NCBI RefSeq assembly: GCF_000423665.1
Contig: NZ_AUIK01000001.1
Span: forward strand, 686,422-750,421
Origin: Solirubrobacter soli DSM 22325
Lineage (GTDB): Bacteria > Actinomycetota > Thermoleophilia > Solirubrobacterales > Solirubrobacteraceae
Direction: 5' to 3'
Length of the DNA: 64,000 nucleotides
Both the position numbers and the translations under genes were made by a program. Positions 35,584-43,368 of the stretch are shown piece by piece; the first letter of the stretch is position 1, and each line of letters starts with the position of its first letter. Under the pieces are notes generated by a model. The model had not been told where the DNA came from, ran no database searches, and saw only the letters and a program-made list of their open reading frames with translations.

Positions 35584-35616
35584 CTCGCACGCCACTCGCA
35601 CGCCGCTCACACGGGC
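35584..35616 (-). promoter_or_regulatory. Three tandem 11-bp spaced heptamers, SARP-type operator
   Basis: On the minus strand the region reads GTGTGAG-CGGC-GTGCGAG-TGGC-GTGCGAG-CGCC, i.e. three direct repeats of a GTGYGAG heptamer at an exact 11-bp period. SARP/BTAD activators bind direct repeats with this period next to the -10 region. It lies 22-54 bases before the DrrA start, and a BTAD regulator gene ends 1.9 kb away. Confidence 0.65.
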
Positions 35617-35623
35617 GTGACAG

Positions 35624-36724
35624 CTATGCGAGGGTCTCTTCGAGGCGGTACGCGAGGGCCTCGCACGCCAGCTCCTCGCTGACGTTGAGGATCAGGCGGG
35701 CGCGGGTGTCGTCGACCAGCTCGATGGCCTTGCGGAGCGCCTTCTCGTCGCGGCCGGCGTCCTCTTGGAGGGCGTCTTGCCGGTCGGCGTGGAAGGCCAG
35801 CTCGGGCACTCCCGCCGCGAGGCAGGTGAGATCGCGGTACCAGAGGCCGGTGAGCTGGAGCGCGTGGTCGAGCGCCTGCGTGGCGGCGCGCCGGTCGGCT
35901 CGGCGTGCGCGCTCGGTGAACTCCGTCTCGCGCCGCTTGTGCTCCTTCTTGGGCAGGTACTGGAGCTCCTCCACCAGCGCGACCTCGATCTCCTCTTTGG
36001 CCTTCTGGCCTTGGAGGCGCGCGCGTTCGAGCACGGTGCGCCAGGGGCGCTCGGTCCCGGTCGTGCCTTGGAGCGGCGCGCGGGCGAGGCGTTCCGCGGC
36101 GGCCCGGAGCGCGGGTCCGTCGCCCAGCGCGAGCGCGAGCGCCTTGTTCGCGTCGCCGAGGCTCAGCCGCGCGGCCGCCTCCGCGGTCTCGGGCGGCACT
36201 CCCCGCGACTGCAGCTTCTGCGCCAGCTGGCCGGGCCCGGGCGGGTCGAACCGCACCGCCTGGCAGCGGCTGGCGATCGTCGGCAGCACCTGCGTCAGGC
36301 GGTCCGTGAGCAGGAGCAGCACCACGTACGCGGGCGGCTCCTCGAGCGTCTTGAGCAGCGCGTTGGCCGCCTCGTCGTTCATGACGTCCGCGCGCTCGAG
36401 GACGAAGATCCGGTGGGTCGCCTCGAACGGCGTGTGCGCGGCGGCGGCCACGACCGCCTCGTCGACGTCCCTGCGCAGCATCTCGTGCGCGCCGCTCGGG
36501 GTCACCCACGTCAGGTCGGGGTGGCTGCCGTGCTCCGCGCGGGTGCGGACGTTCTGCGGGTCCTTCGCACCGCGCGCGAGGAGCTCGCCGGCGAAGGCCC
36601 GGGCGGCCGCCCGCTTCCCGGAGCCTGCAGGCCCGTGGAGCAGGTACGCGTGGGCGGGCGCGTCCTTGAGCGCCGCGCCGAGCACGGCCTTGGCGTGTGG
36701 GTGGTGTTCGAGCGTCGCGAGCAC
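35624..36724 (-). CDS. holB: DNA polymerase III delta-prime subunit
   Basis: A 366-residue clamp-loader subunit. The AAA+ part has a P-loop GPAGSGKRAAARAFAGELL, DVDEAV, RIFVLERADVMNDEAANALLKTLEEPP and sensor 1 SRCQAVRF, followed by a helical lid and collar-like C-terminus. Delta-prime works with the DnaX and delta proteins to open the sliding clamp. The zinc-binding cysteines seen in many DnaX/HolB proteins are absent, as expected for some actinobacteria. It is divergent from tmk; tmk-holB adjacency is classical. Confidence 0.93.
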   Translation of the reverse strand: MLATLEHHPHAKAVLGAALKDAPAHAYLLHGPAGSGKRAAARAFAGELLARGAKDPQNVRTRAEHGSHPDLTWVTPSGAHEMLRRDVDEAVVAAAAHTPFEATHRIFVLERADVMNDEAANALLKTLEEPPAYVVLLLLTDRLTQVLPTIASRCQAVRFDPPGPGQLAQKLQSRGVPPETAEAAARLSLGDANKALALALGDGPALRAAAERLARAPLQGTTGTERPWRTVLERARLQGQKAKEEIEVALVEELQYLPKKEHKRRETEFTERARRADRRAATQALDHALQLTGLWYRDLTCLAAGVPELAFHADRQDALQEDAGRDEKALRKAIELVDDTRARLILNVSEELACEALAYRLEETLA

Positions 36725-36770
36725 GGGTGATTGATCCTAGGCGCCGCGCCGGTTGTCAGACTCAGCGTCG

Positions 36771-37349
36771 ATGCTGATCACGGTCGAGGGCTCCGACGGC
36801 GCCGGAAAGTCGACGCTCGTCGAGGCGCTCGCGCGCGAACTGGGCGCGACCGCGCTGCGCGACCCGGGCGGCGTGACGCTCTCCGAGCGCATCCGCGCGC
36901 TCTCGGCCGACCCGGACCTGCAGATCGACCACCGCACCGAGGCGCTGCTGTTCGCCGCCGCGCGGGCGCAGATGGTCGCCGAGAAGGTGCGGCCGCTGCT
37001 CGAGGCGGGCGAGATCGTGCTGATCGACCGCTACATCGACTCCTCGCTCGCCTACCAGGGCGGCGGGCGCGAGCTCGGGGTCGACGCGGTGCGCGCGCTG
37101 AACCTGTTCGGCACCGGCGGCCTGCTGCCCGACCGCACGATCCTGCTGCGCATCGACCCGAAGCGCGGGCTCGCCCGCATCACGGACCGGCCGGCGGGCA
37201 GGCTCGAGCTCGCGGGGGGCGAGTTCTTCGCCCGCGTGGCTCAGACCTACGACGCCCTCGCGGCCGCCGAACCCGATCGCTTCATCGTCCTCGACGCCAC
37301 CCAACCCCCCGCCACCGTCCTCGCCGCCGCGCTGAAAGCCCTCTCGTGA
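36771..37349 (+). CDS. tmk: Thymidylate kinase
   Basis: From ATG 36771 the protein has 192 residues: P-loop EGSDGAGKST, the DPGG loop after the second strand, DRYIDSSLAYQGGGRELG (DRY/H motif) and a LID region with DPKRGL...RITDRPAGRLEL. It phosphorylates dTMP to dTDP using ATP for DNA synthesis. The codon for RecQ begins inside its stop (GTGA). It has no clear ribosome site, so a leaderless mRNA is possible. An earlier TTG at 36753 adds six unlikely residues. Confidence 0.95.
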   Translation: MLITVEGSDGAGKSTLVEALARELGATALRDPGGVTLSERIRALSADPDLQIDHRTEALLFAAARAQMVAEKVRPLLEAGEIVLIDRYIDSSLAYQGGGRELGVDAVRALNLFGTGGLLPDRTILLRIDPKRGLARITDRPAGRLELAGGEFFARVAQTYDALAAAEPDRFIVLDATQPPATVLAAALKALS

Positions 37350-39586
37350 AGCGCGCCCTCGACCTCCTCGCCGCCGTCTTCGCCAACCCCGCCGCGGGCG
37401 CGCCGCTGCTCGACGAGCTGCGCGGCCGCTGGCCCGAGCTCGCGCCGGAGGAACGCGCCGCGCTCACACCGCTGGCGAAGCTCGCCGCCGACCGCGTCAA
37501 GGCCGCCCCGAAGGACGACCCTGACGGCTACTGGGCGTCGCTCGAGCAGGACGCGCCGCCGGTCGAGGACGAGTGGTCGCCGGAGGCCGCGGGCGTCGAG
37601 CCGGAGGCGCCGGTCGCGCGGCGCGGCGATGGGCCGCCGACGGCCGCGGGCGTCGAGCGGGAGGCGCCGGTCGCGCGGCGCGGCGATGGCCCGCCGGCCG
37701 CCCCGGGCGGACCGCCCACCGGCGAGGCCGCGGCGCGGCGCGGCGATGGCCCGCCGGCCGCCCCGGGCGGCGACGACCCGCCCGCGTGGCGGCGGGACCT
37801 CCCCGCGCAGACGCCCGCCGGGCGTGCCGCCTCGGCCGACCAGGGCCAGCTCGCCTTCGGCGCCGCACCGCCCGCGCCGCCCCGCGCCGCCGCGCCCGCG
37901 CGGCGCTCGGACGCCACGCCCGAGTCGCTGCTCTCCCTCCTCGGCCTGGACTCGTTCCGCCCCGGGCAGAAGGAGGCCGTGCAGGCCGCGCTCGACGGGC
38001 GGGACGCGCTGGTGGTCATGCCGACCGGCGGCGGGAAGAGCCTCTGTTACCAGCTGCCCGCGCTCGCGAGCGAGGACCTGACGGTCGTCGTGTCGCCGCT
38101 GATCGCCCTGATGCGCGACCAGGTCGCGCGGCTGACCGACCTCGGCCATCCGGCGGTGATGCTCGCCTCCGGGGAGGACAACGCGCAGGCGCTCAACGAC
38201 ATCCGCGCCGCGCGGGCGACCGTCGTCTTCGCCGCCCCCGAGCGCTTCGCCAGCACGGCGTTCCGCAACGCGATCAGCCAGCGGCGGATCGCGCTGTTCG
38301 TGGTCGACGAGGCGCACTGCGTGTCCGAGTGGGGCCATGACTTCCGCCCCGACTACCTGCGCCTCGCGAGCATCATCGGAGAGCTCGGCCACCCGCCCAC
38401 GATGGCCTGCACCGCGACCGCGACGCCGAAGGTCGCGGAGGAGATCGTCGCCCGCCTCGGGCTCCGGGACCCCGAGCGCGTCCGGTCCGGCTTCGACCGC
38501 CCGAACCTCTCCTTCGACGTGCTGCCGTTCGACGGCGAGGGCAGCGTCGCCCGCAAGCGCGCGACGCTGATCGCCGGGCTCCAGCAGAACGAGAACCGTC
38601 CCGCGGTCGTCTACTGCGGCACCCGCAAGTCGACCGAGGAGACGGCGCTGATGCTGCAGCAGGAAGGGCTGAGCACCGCCGCCTATCACGCCGGCATGCC
38701 CGCCGACCAGCGCAACCGCGCGCAGGAGCTGTTCATGTCCGGCCAGGCGGACGTCGTCGTCGCCACGAACGCGTTCGGCATGGGCGTCGACAAGGCGGAC
38801 GTGCGCTCGGTCTGGCATGTCGCGCTCCCGTCCTCGCTCGAGGCCTACTACCAGGAGGCGGGCCGAGCGGGCCGCGACGGCGCGCCCGCCAAGGCCGTGC
38901 TCCTGGCATCACGGAGCGACCTCGGGCGGCTCGTCCGTTTCATCCGCGAGGCCGAGGTGACCCCTGAGCAGGTCGCGGGCCTCGTGAACCGCATCCGCGG
39001 ACAGGCAGAGCTCGAGGCCGGCGACGACAAGGACCGGATCCTGCTCGCGGTGGCCGAGCGGGCGGGTGCGGTCGAGCTCGCGCCGGGCCAGGGCGGCCGC
39101 GTGCAGGTCAAGCCGACCGGCCGCCTGGACCGCGCACGCGTCTCCCAGCTCTGCCGCGCCGCGACCGACCGCCGCTGGCAGTCCTACCGCAGCATCGAGC
39201 ACTACGCCGCGACGGGCGACCGCTGCCGGCGCCGCCAGCTGCTCGATCACTTCGGCGACGACGAGCCCGGCCGGCCGATCGGCCGCTGCTGCGACGTCCA
39301 CGACCCGCCCACCTGGCTCCCGCCGATCTCCGCCAAGCCGAAGAAGCTCGCCCCGGTCGAGGACGGCCCGCCCGTCTCCGACGACGAGCTGGCGCCGCTG
39401 AAGGCCTGGCGCCGCGAGCGCGCCGAGGGCAAGCCCGCCTACACGGTGGCGACCGACGCGACGCTGCGCGAGGTCGTGCGGCGCAAGCCCCGCACGGAGC
39501 GGGAGCTGTTGCAGATCAAGGGGATCGGCGCGTCCTTCGTCTCAAAGCACGCCGAGTCGCTGCTGGAGCTGCTCGAGACTCAGTAG
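37346..39586 (+). CDS. recQ: RecQ-type ATP-dependent DNA helicase with long disordered N-terminus
   Basis: GTG start overlapping the tmk stop gives 746 residues. The first about 190 residues are not helicase: a short helical head (RALDLLAAVFANPAAGAPLLDEL), then proline-rich repeats of the form EAPVARRGDGPP. The RecQ core follows: GLDSFRPGQKEAV, Walker A MPTGGGKSLCYQLP, DEAHCVSEWGHDFRPDY, ATATP, and motif VI QEAGRAGRDGAPA. A zinc-binding CRRRQLLDHFGD...CCDVC-type block and an HRDC domain near the end (LKAWRRERAEGKPAYTVATDATL) complete it. It unwinds DNA 3' to 5' in recombination repair. The head may tether it to the preceding tmk or another partner; that is speculation. Confidence 0.93.
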   Translation: MKRALDLLAAVFANPAAGAPLLDELRGRWPELAPEERAALTPLAKLAADRVKAAPKDDPDGYWASLEQDAPPVEDEWSPEAAGVEPEAPVARRGDGPPTAAGVEREAPVARRGDGPPAAPGGPPTGEAAARRGDGPPAAPGGDDPPAWRRDLPAQTPAGRAASADQGQLAFGAAPPAPPRAAAPARRSDATPESLLSLLGLDSFRPGQKEAVQAALDGRDALVVMPTGGGKSLCYQLPALASEDLTVVVSPLIALMRDQVARLTDLGHPAVMLASGEDNAQALNDIRAARATVVFAAPERFASTAFRNAISQRRIALFVVDEAHCVSEWGHDFRPDYLRLASIIGELGHPPTMACTATATPKVAEEIVARLGLRDPERVRSGFDRPNLSFDVLPFDGEGSVARKRATLIAGLQQNENRPAVVYCGTRKSTEETALMLQQEGLSTAAYHAGMPADQRNRAQELFMSGQADVVVATNAFGMGVDKADVRSVWHVALPSSLEAYYQEAGRAGRDGAPAKAVLLASRSDLGRLVRFIREAEVTPEQVAGLVNRIRGQAELEAGDDKDRILLAVAERAGAVELAPGQGGRVQVKPTGRLDRARVSQLCRAATDRRWQSYRSIEHYAATGDRCRRRQLLDHFGDDEPGRPIGRCCDVHDPPTWLPPISAKPKKLAPVEDGPPVSDDELAPLKAWRRERAEGKPAYTVATDATLREVVRRKPRTERELLQIKGIGASFVSKHAESLLELLETQ
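37673..37770. repeat. Direct repeats in recQ 5' region
   Basis: A 38-bp segment is repeated exactly at 37673-37710 and 37733-37770 (offset 60 bp), and a diverged copy lies at about 37605-37650. The segment encodes ARRGDGPPAAPGG-like units in the disordered N-terminus of RecQ. The repeats keep the frame, so copy number could vary without breaking the protein. Confidence 0.7.
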
Positions 39587-40548
39587 CCGTCCGGGTGCGC
39601 CTGGTGCCAGGCCCAGGCGTCGCGGACCATGTCGTCGAGCGAGCGCTCCGGGGCCCAGCCGAGCTCCGCCCGGGCGCGGGCGTTCGAGGCGACGAGCCGG
39701 GGCGGATCTCCGGGTCGGCGCGCCTCCTCGACGGCGACGATGTCGCGGCCGGTGACGCGCCGCGCGGCCTCGATCACCTCGCGCACCGAGTTCCCGGTCT
39801 CCGAGCCGAGGTTGAAGATGTCGTGGCGACCGACCACGGCGCGATCGAGCGCGAGCAGGTGCGCCGTCGCCAGGTCCTCGACGTGGACGTAGTCGCGCAC
39901 CGCGGTCCCGTCGGGTGTCGGGTAGTCGGTGCCGAAGATCGCGACGCTCGGGCGCTTGCCGGCCGCGGCCTGCAGCACCAGCGGGATCAGGTGCGTCTCC
40001 GGCGTGTGGTCCTCCCCGAGAGGCCCGCTCGCGCCCGCGACGTTGAAGTAGCGCAGCGAGACCGCCGCCAGCCCGTGCGCGCGGGCCTCGTCGGCGAGCA
40101 TCCGGTCGATCGTCAGCTTCGAGTTGCCGTAGGCGTTGACGGGCGCGTTCGGCGTGTCCTCGGTGATCAGCTCGACCGGCGGCTCGCCGTACGTCGCGGC
40201 CGTCGAGGAGAACACGAGGCGGCGCACGCCGGCGGAGCGCATCGCGTCGAGCAGGTTCAGCGCCCCCACGACGTTGCCGCGCCAGTAGCGCTCCGGGTGC
40301 TCGACGGACTCGCCCACCAGCGAGAGCGCCGCGAAGTGCACGACGCCGTCGAAGCCGCCCTGCAATGCGCGCGTCGCCGCGTCGGCGTCGAGCAGGTCGG
40401 CCTCGATGAACGCGGCGCCGGCCGGCACGGCCTCGCGGTGGCCGCGGTAGAGGGAGTCGAGCACGGTGACGTCGTCGCCGCGGGCGATCAGCCGCTGGGC
40501 GACGATCGAGCCGATGTAGCCGGCTCCGCCGGTCACGAGGAGGCGCAT
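39580..40548 (-). CDS. galE: UDP-glucose 4-epimerase
   Basis: A 322-residue extended SDR: NAD motif TGGAGYIGS, Asp of the second strand (VLDSLYRG), catalytic Ser region VFSSTAATYGEP and YGNSK (Tyr-xxx-Lys) near 150, and NVAGASGPLGEDHTPETHLIP for the uridine pocket. It interconverts UDP-glucose and UDP-galactose for cell-wall or exopolysaccharide sugars. It is convergent with recQ (7-bp overlap) and five bases precede the YdeI-like gene upstream on the same strand. Confidence 0.93.
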   Translation of the reverse strand: MRLLVTGGAGYIGSIVAQRLIARGDDVTVLDSLYRGHREAVPAGAAFIEADLLDADAATRALQGGFDGVVHFAALSLVGESVEHPERYWRGNVVGALNLLDAMRSAGVRRLVFSSTAATYGEPPVELITEDTPNAPVNAYGNSKLTIDRMLADEARAHGLAAVSLRYFNVAGASGPLGEDHTPETHLIPLVLQAAAGKRPSVAIFGTDYPTPDGTAVRDYVHVEDLATAHLLALDRAVVGRHDIFNLGSETGNSVREVIEAARRVTGRDIVAVEEARRPGDPPRLVASNARARAELGWAPERSLDDMVRDAWAWHQAHPDGY

Positions 40549-40553
40549 GCGGG

Positions 40554-41120
40554 CTAGTAAAGCGTCTCGCCGCGCTCGAGCATCGCGACGAACTGCTCGA
40601 GCCGGCGCGCCCGCGTCTCCGGCCGCTTGGCGTCGTGCAGGCGGTAGAGGATCGAGTACCGGTTGGTCGAGTTGAGCGTCGCGAAGAACTCCGCGGCGGC
40701 GGGCCGCGCGTCGAGCTCGGCCTGCAGGTCCGGCGGCACCTGCATGTTCGCGGGCGAGTCGTAGGCGGCGTCCCAGCGGCCGTCGGCCTTCGCGCGCTCG
40801 ATCTCCGCGTGGCCGGGCGCTTGCATCTCGCCCGCCTCGATCAGCTTCTCAACCAGCCCCACGTTGCGCTTGGACCACTTCGAGCGCGCCCGCCGCGGCG
40901 TGTACTTCTGCAGGAAGTATCGCTCGTCGAGCGGTTTGCGCTGTCCGTCGATCCAACCGAAACAAAGCGCCACGTCGAGCGTCTCGGTCACGACGACGCT
41001 CTCGACCCCCGCTCCCTTCTTGGCGATCTTGATCCAGATCCCGTCCGAGGAGTCGTGGTTCTCCGCCAGCCAGGCGGTGAACGCGGCTTTGGACGCAAAC
41101 GACATCACCGGTTGATCCAT
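40554..41120 (-). CDS. YdeI/OmpD-associated family protein
   Basis: ATG 41120 gives 188 residues; GTG 41126 adds two more. The sequence has the YdeI layout: an opening FASKAAFTAWLAENHDSSDGIWIKIAKKG, then VALCFGWIDGQRKPLDERYFLQKYTPRRARSKWSKRNV, and a C-terminal helical block with AEFFATLNSTNRYSILYRLHDAKRPETRARRLEQFV. Members are small cytosolic proteins linked loosely to peptide stress resistance; no enzyme reaction is known. It is probably co-transcribed with galE. Confidence 0.85.
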   Translation of the reverse strand: MDQPVMSFASKAAFTAWLAENHDSSDGIWIKIAKKGAGVESVVVTETLDVALCFGWIDGQRKPLDERYFLQKYTPRRARSKWSKRNVGLVEKLIEAGEMQAPGHAEIERAKADGRWDAAYDSPANMQVPPDLQAELDARPAAAEFFATLNSTNRYSILYRLHDAKRPETRARRLEQFVAMLERGETLY

Positions 41121-41146
41121 GAGCACCGACGGTACAGTGGAGATTC

Positions 41147-41947
41147 ATGCGTAAGCGCCCGATCACGGCCTTGATGGCCGCGCTGGCGCTCCTGACCGTC
41201 ACCTGCACTGCGTCGTTCGCGCAGTCCCCCACCCCCACGGCGACCACCGCCCAGGACGATGGGACGGGGGCCTATCCGCCGGATGACGCGTCCAAGGAGG
41301 TCAAGGCGGTCTACTCCGACTACCGCGACGGCGGCGTGATCGAGGTCTGCGACCACACCCGCGACGTGCTCCAGCAGACGCTCGACAGCATCCCGGCGTC
41401 CGTGGACCGCGACTTCCCGGACTTCCGCGAGGCCGTGAAGGCCGGGATCCAGAAGCACGACAAGGGCAAGTGCGATGACGCGACCGCGACGGCGACGGCG
41501 ACGGCGACGGCGACCGCCACCGCCGAGGCGACGGAGACCGCCTCACCCGACGACGGGACGCTCCCGCCGCCGCAGGAGAGCTCGACGCCGGACGCCGGCG
41601 CGCTGCCTCCGCCGACCGACGAGGGCGGGTCGAGCCCGACCCCCGACGCGGGCGCGCTGCCGCCCACAGAGTCGACCACGCCGGTCCCGACGCCGACCCC
41701 GACGCCGCCCGAGGCCGCGATCACCCCCGCGCCGTCACCGACGCCCGCCGTGGTCACCCGCTCGAGCGCGAGCGGGTTGCTGATCCCGGGGATCCTCGTG
41801 GCGATCGCGCTGCTCGGAGCGCTGGCGCTGACGTTCGTCGCGCTGTCCGGCCGCTCCCCGCGCACCCGCCACGCGTTCAGCGAAGCCGCCTACCGCGCCA
41901 AGGGCACGTGGGCGGACTTCAGCGACTGGCTCAGATTCGGCCGCTGA
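41147..41947 (+). CDS. Secreted/anchored Thr-Pro-rich protein
   Basis: A 266-residue protein with a signal peptide (RKRPITALMAALALLTVTCTASFA). Then comes a small cysteine-containing helical domain (VYSDYRDGGVIEVCDHTRDVLQQTLDSIPASVDRDFPDF...KGKCDD), a long linker of Ala-Thr then Pro/Thr/Glu, and a C-terminal membrane span (LIPGILVAIALLGALALTFVAL) with a short basic tail. It probably displays the N-terminal domain outside the membrane. The function is unknown. The linker begins with a hexamer microsatellite. Confidence 0.7.
   Translation: MRKRPITALMAALALLTVTCTASFAQSPTPTATTAQDDGTGAYPPDDASKEVKAVYSDYRDGGVIEVCDHTRDVLQQTLDSIPASVDRDFPDFREAVKAGIQKHDKGKCDDATATATATATATATAEATETASPDDGTLPPPQESSTPDAGALPPPTDEGGSSPTPDAGALPPTESTTPVPTPTPTPPEAAITPAPSPTPAVVTRSSASGLLIPGILVAIALLGALALTFVALSGRSPRTRHAFSEAAYRAKGTWADFSDWLRFGR
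41480..41515. repeat. Hexanucleotide microsatellite
   Basis: Six copies of GCGAC(C/G) encode an Ala-Thr run in the linker of the secreted Thr-Pro-rich protein. The unit is a multiple of three, so slippage changes only linker length. Confidence 0.75.
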
Positions 41948-42371
41948 GGGTCACGCCGCTGGTCTCTTCGACCAGCTGCCCCAGCGTCACCTGATCGAGC
42001 TCGGCTACGAGCGCCTCGACCGCGCGCCGCTCGATCTCCTCGAGCTCTGACTGGATCCGCTGGCCGACGGTGCATTCAGGGGCGGCGGCGTGAACGCCGA
42101 GGACGCCTTCGTCGCCGTGGACCGCCCGCCAGACCGCGCCCAGGGTGGTCTCGCAGGCGGCACCGTCGAGCTGCCACCCGCCGCTCGGGCCCGGCTTGGA
42201 GCGCACCATCCCGGCACGCCTCAGCGGCGCGAGCACGCGGCGGACGTGTTCAGGGCTCGTCCCCGCGCTGCCGGCCAGGAACTCGGAGCTCACCAGCTCG
42301 GGCGACTCGCTTCCCAGCAGGGTCAGCACGTGCACCGCGAGCGAGAACTGCGTGTTGGTCGGCGCCGGCAT
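41931..42371 (-). CDS. Rrf2-family transcriptional regulator
   Basis: ATG 42369-42371 gives 146 residues. The winged helix (FSLAVHVLTLLG...LVSSEFLAGSAGTSPEHVRRVLAPLRRAGMVRSKPGPSGGWQL) is Rrf2-like. One Cys lies in the wing region (ACETTLGAVWRAVHG) and another in APECTVGQRI, far fewer than in iron-sulfur Rrf2 proteins, so it is probably an YwnA-type regulator responding to thiol or quinone stress. It is divergent from a quinone reductase gene with a perfect operator between. The 3' end overlaps the convergent gene by 17 bp. Confidence 0.88.
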   Translation of the reverse strand: MPAPTNTQFSLAVHVLTLLGSESPELVSSEFLAGSAGTSPEHVRRVLAPLRRAGMVRSKPGPSGGWQLDGAACETTLGAVWRAVHGDEGVLGVHAAAPECTVGQRIQSELEEIERRAVEALVAELDQVTLGQLVEETSGVTLSGRI

Positions 42372-42404
42372 CCAGCAAATCGTAACCGATGCTGATACGG
42401 TTCT

Positions 42405-42429
42405 ATTCGTAATCGCTCTGCTTACGAAT
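42405..42429. promoter_or_regulatory. Perfect inverted repeat, probable Rrf2 operator
   Basis: ATTCGTAA (42405-42412) and TTACGAAT (42422-42429) are exact complements with a 9-base spacer, in the 73-bp gap between the Rrf2 regulator and the QorB-like gene. A second pair AACCG/CGGTT lies beside it. GGAGG (42434-42438) follows as the ribosome site of the rightward gene. Confidence 0.7.
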
Positions 42430-42444
42430 TGACGGAGGACTGGC

Positions 42445-43287
42445 ATGAAGTACGCCATCACCGGCGCGTCCGGCACCCTGGGCCGCCTCACGACCGAGGC
42501 GCTGCTGGCTCGCGTGGACGCCTCGGACGTCGTGCTGATCACGCGCGATCCGAGCAAGCTCGACGGCAACGGCGCCGAAGTGCGGGCGGGCGACTTCAGC
42601 GCCCCGGAGACGCTCGACTTCAGCGGGATCGACCGGCTGCTGCTGATCTCCACGGACGCCGTCGGCGAGCGCGTCGCCGGCCACAAGGCGGCGATCGCGG
42701 CCGCGGTGGCGGCCGGCGTGCAGCGGATCGCCTACACGTCGATCCCCAACCCGTCGCACAACAATCCGGCGTTCGTGGTGCCCGACCACCGCGAGACCGA
42801 GCTCGCGCTGATCGCCTCAGGAGCCCACTGGACGTTCCTGCGCAACGCGATCTACACCGAGATGTACCTCGCGTCCGCCCCGGGGGCGATCGCGAGCGGG
42901 ACGCTGGTCACCAACGTGGGTGACGGCCTGGCGGTCAACGTGTCGCGCCAGGACTGCGCCGAGGCCGCCGCGGCCGTGCTCGTCGGCGACGAGCACGACG
43001 ACAAGGCCTACGACATCACCGGCACCGAGCCGATCAGCGCCGACGGCCTCGCCGCCCTCTACAGCGAGCTCTCCGGGAAGCCGGTCAGCGTCCAGAACCT
43101 CGACGACGACGCGTGGGTGCAGGCGATGTCCGCGCACCTGCCCGAGGCCGCGGCGCGCGCTTTCGCGTCGTTCGGCGAGGCCACCCGCCGGGGGTATGCG
43201 GCGGTCGTGTCCACGGCGGTCGCGGATCTGACCGGCCACGCGCCACGTTCGCTGCGCGAGGTGCTCGCCCCGGGCCTCTCCGGCTGA
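42445..43287 (+). CDS. NmrA/QorB-like NAD(P)H quinone oxidoreductase
   Basis: A 280-residue atypical SDR: GASGTLGRLTTEALL cofactor motif, LITRDPSKL, LLLISTDAVGER and the NmrA-type helix HKAAIAAAVAAGVQRIAYTSIPNPSHNN. No YxxxK pair is seen, as in QorB, which reduces quinones with NADPH. It has a good ribosome site (GGAGG) and is divergent from an Rrf2 regulator across a perfect operator, so it is likely induced by electrophile stress. Confidence 0.87.
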   Translation: MKYAITGASGTLGRLTTEALLARVDASDVVLITRDPSKLDGNGAEVRAGDFSAPETLDFSGIDRLLLISTDAVGERVAGHKAAIAAAVAAGVQRIAYTSIPNPSHNNPAFVVPDHRETELALIASGAHWTFLRNAIYTEMYLASAPGAIASGTLVTNVGDGLAVNVSRQDCAEAAAAVLVGDEHDDKAYDITGTEPISADGLAALYSELSGKPVSVQNLDDDAWVQAMSAHLPEAAARAFASFGEATRRGYAAVVSTAVADLTGHAPRSLREVLAPGLSG

Positions 43288-43322
43288 CGAAGTCCTCGCT
43301 GTTTCCGGGGTGTTCGAAAAGA

Positions 43323-43367
43323 CGCCGCGAAGGTACGGCTAGCCCGCTATTTCGGACCTTCGCGGCG
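43323..43367. terminator. 12-bp perfect inverted repeat between qorB-like gene and nrdJ promoter
   Basis: CGCCGCGAAGGT (43323-43334) and ACCTTCGCGGCG (43356-43367) pair perfectly around 21 bases. It follows the quinone-reductase stop by 35 bases and ends one base before the TACAAT box of nrdJ. No U-run follows, so it may end the upstream mRNA by a hairpin alone or act on the nrdJ promoter. Confidence 0.45.
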
Positions 43368-43368
43368 A

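Noticed and set aside
37247..38818. Long minus-strand open frame over recQ
   Set aside because: It is a shadow of recQ in GC-rich DNA. The translation is Arg/Gly/Ala/Pro-rich with no domain, while the plus frame has every RecQ motif.
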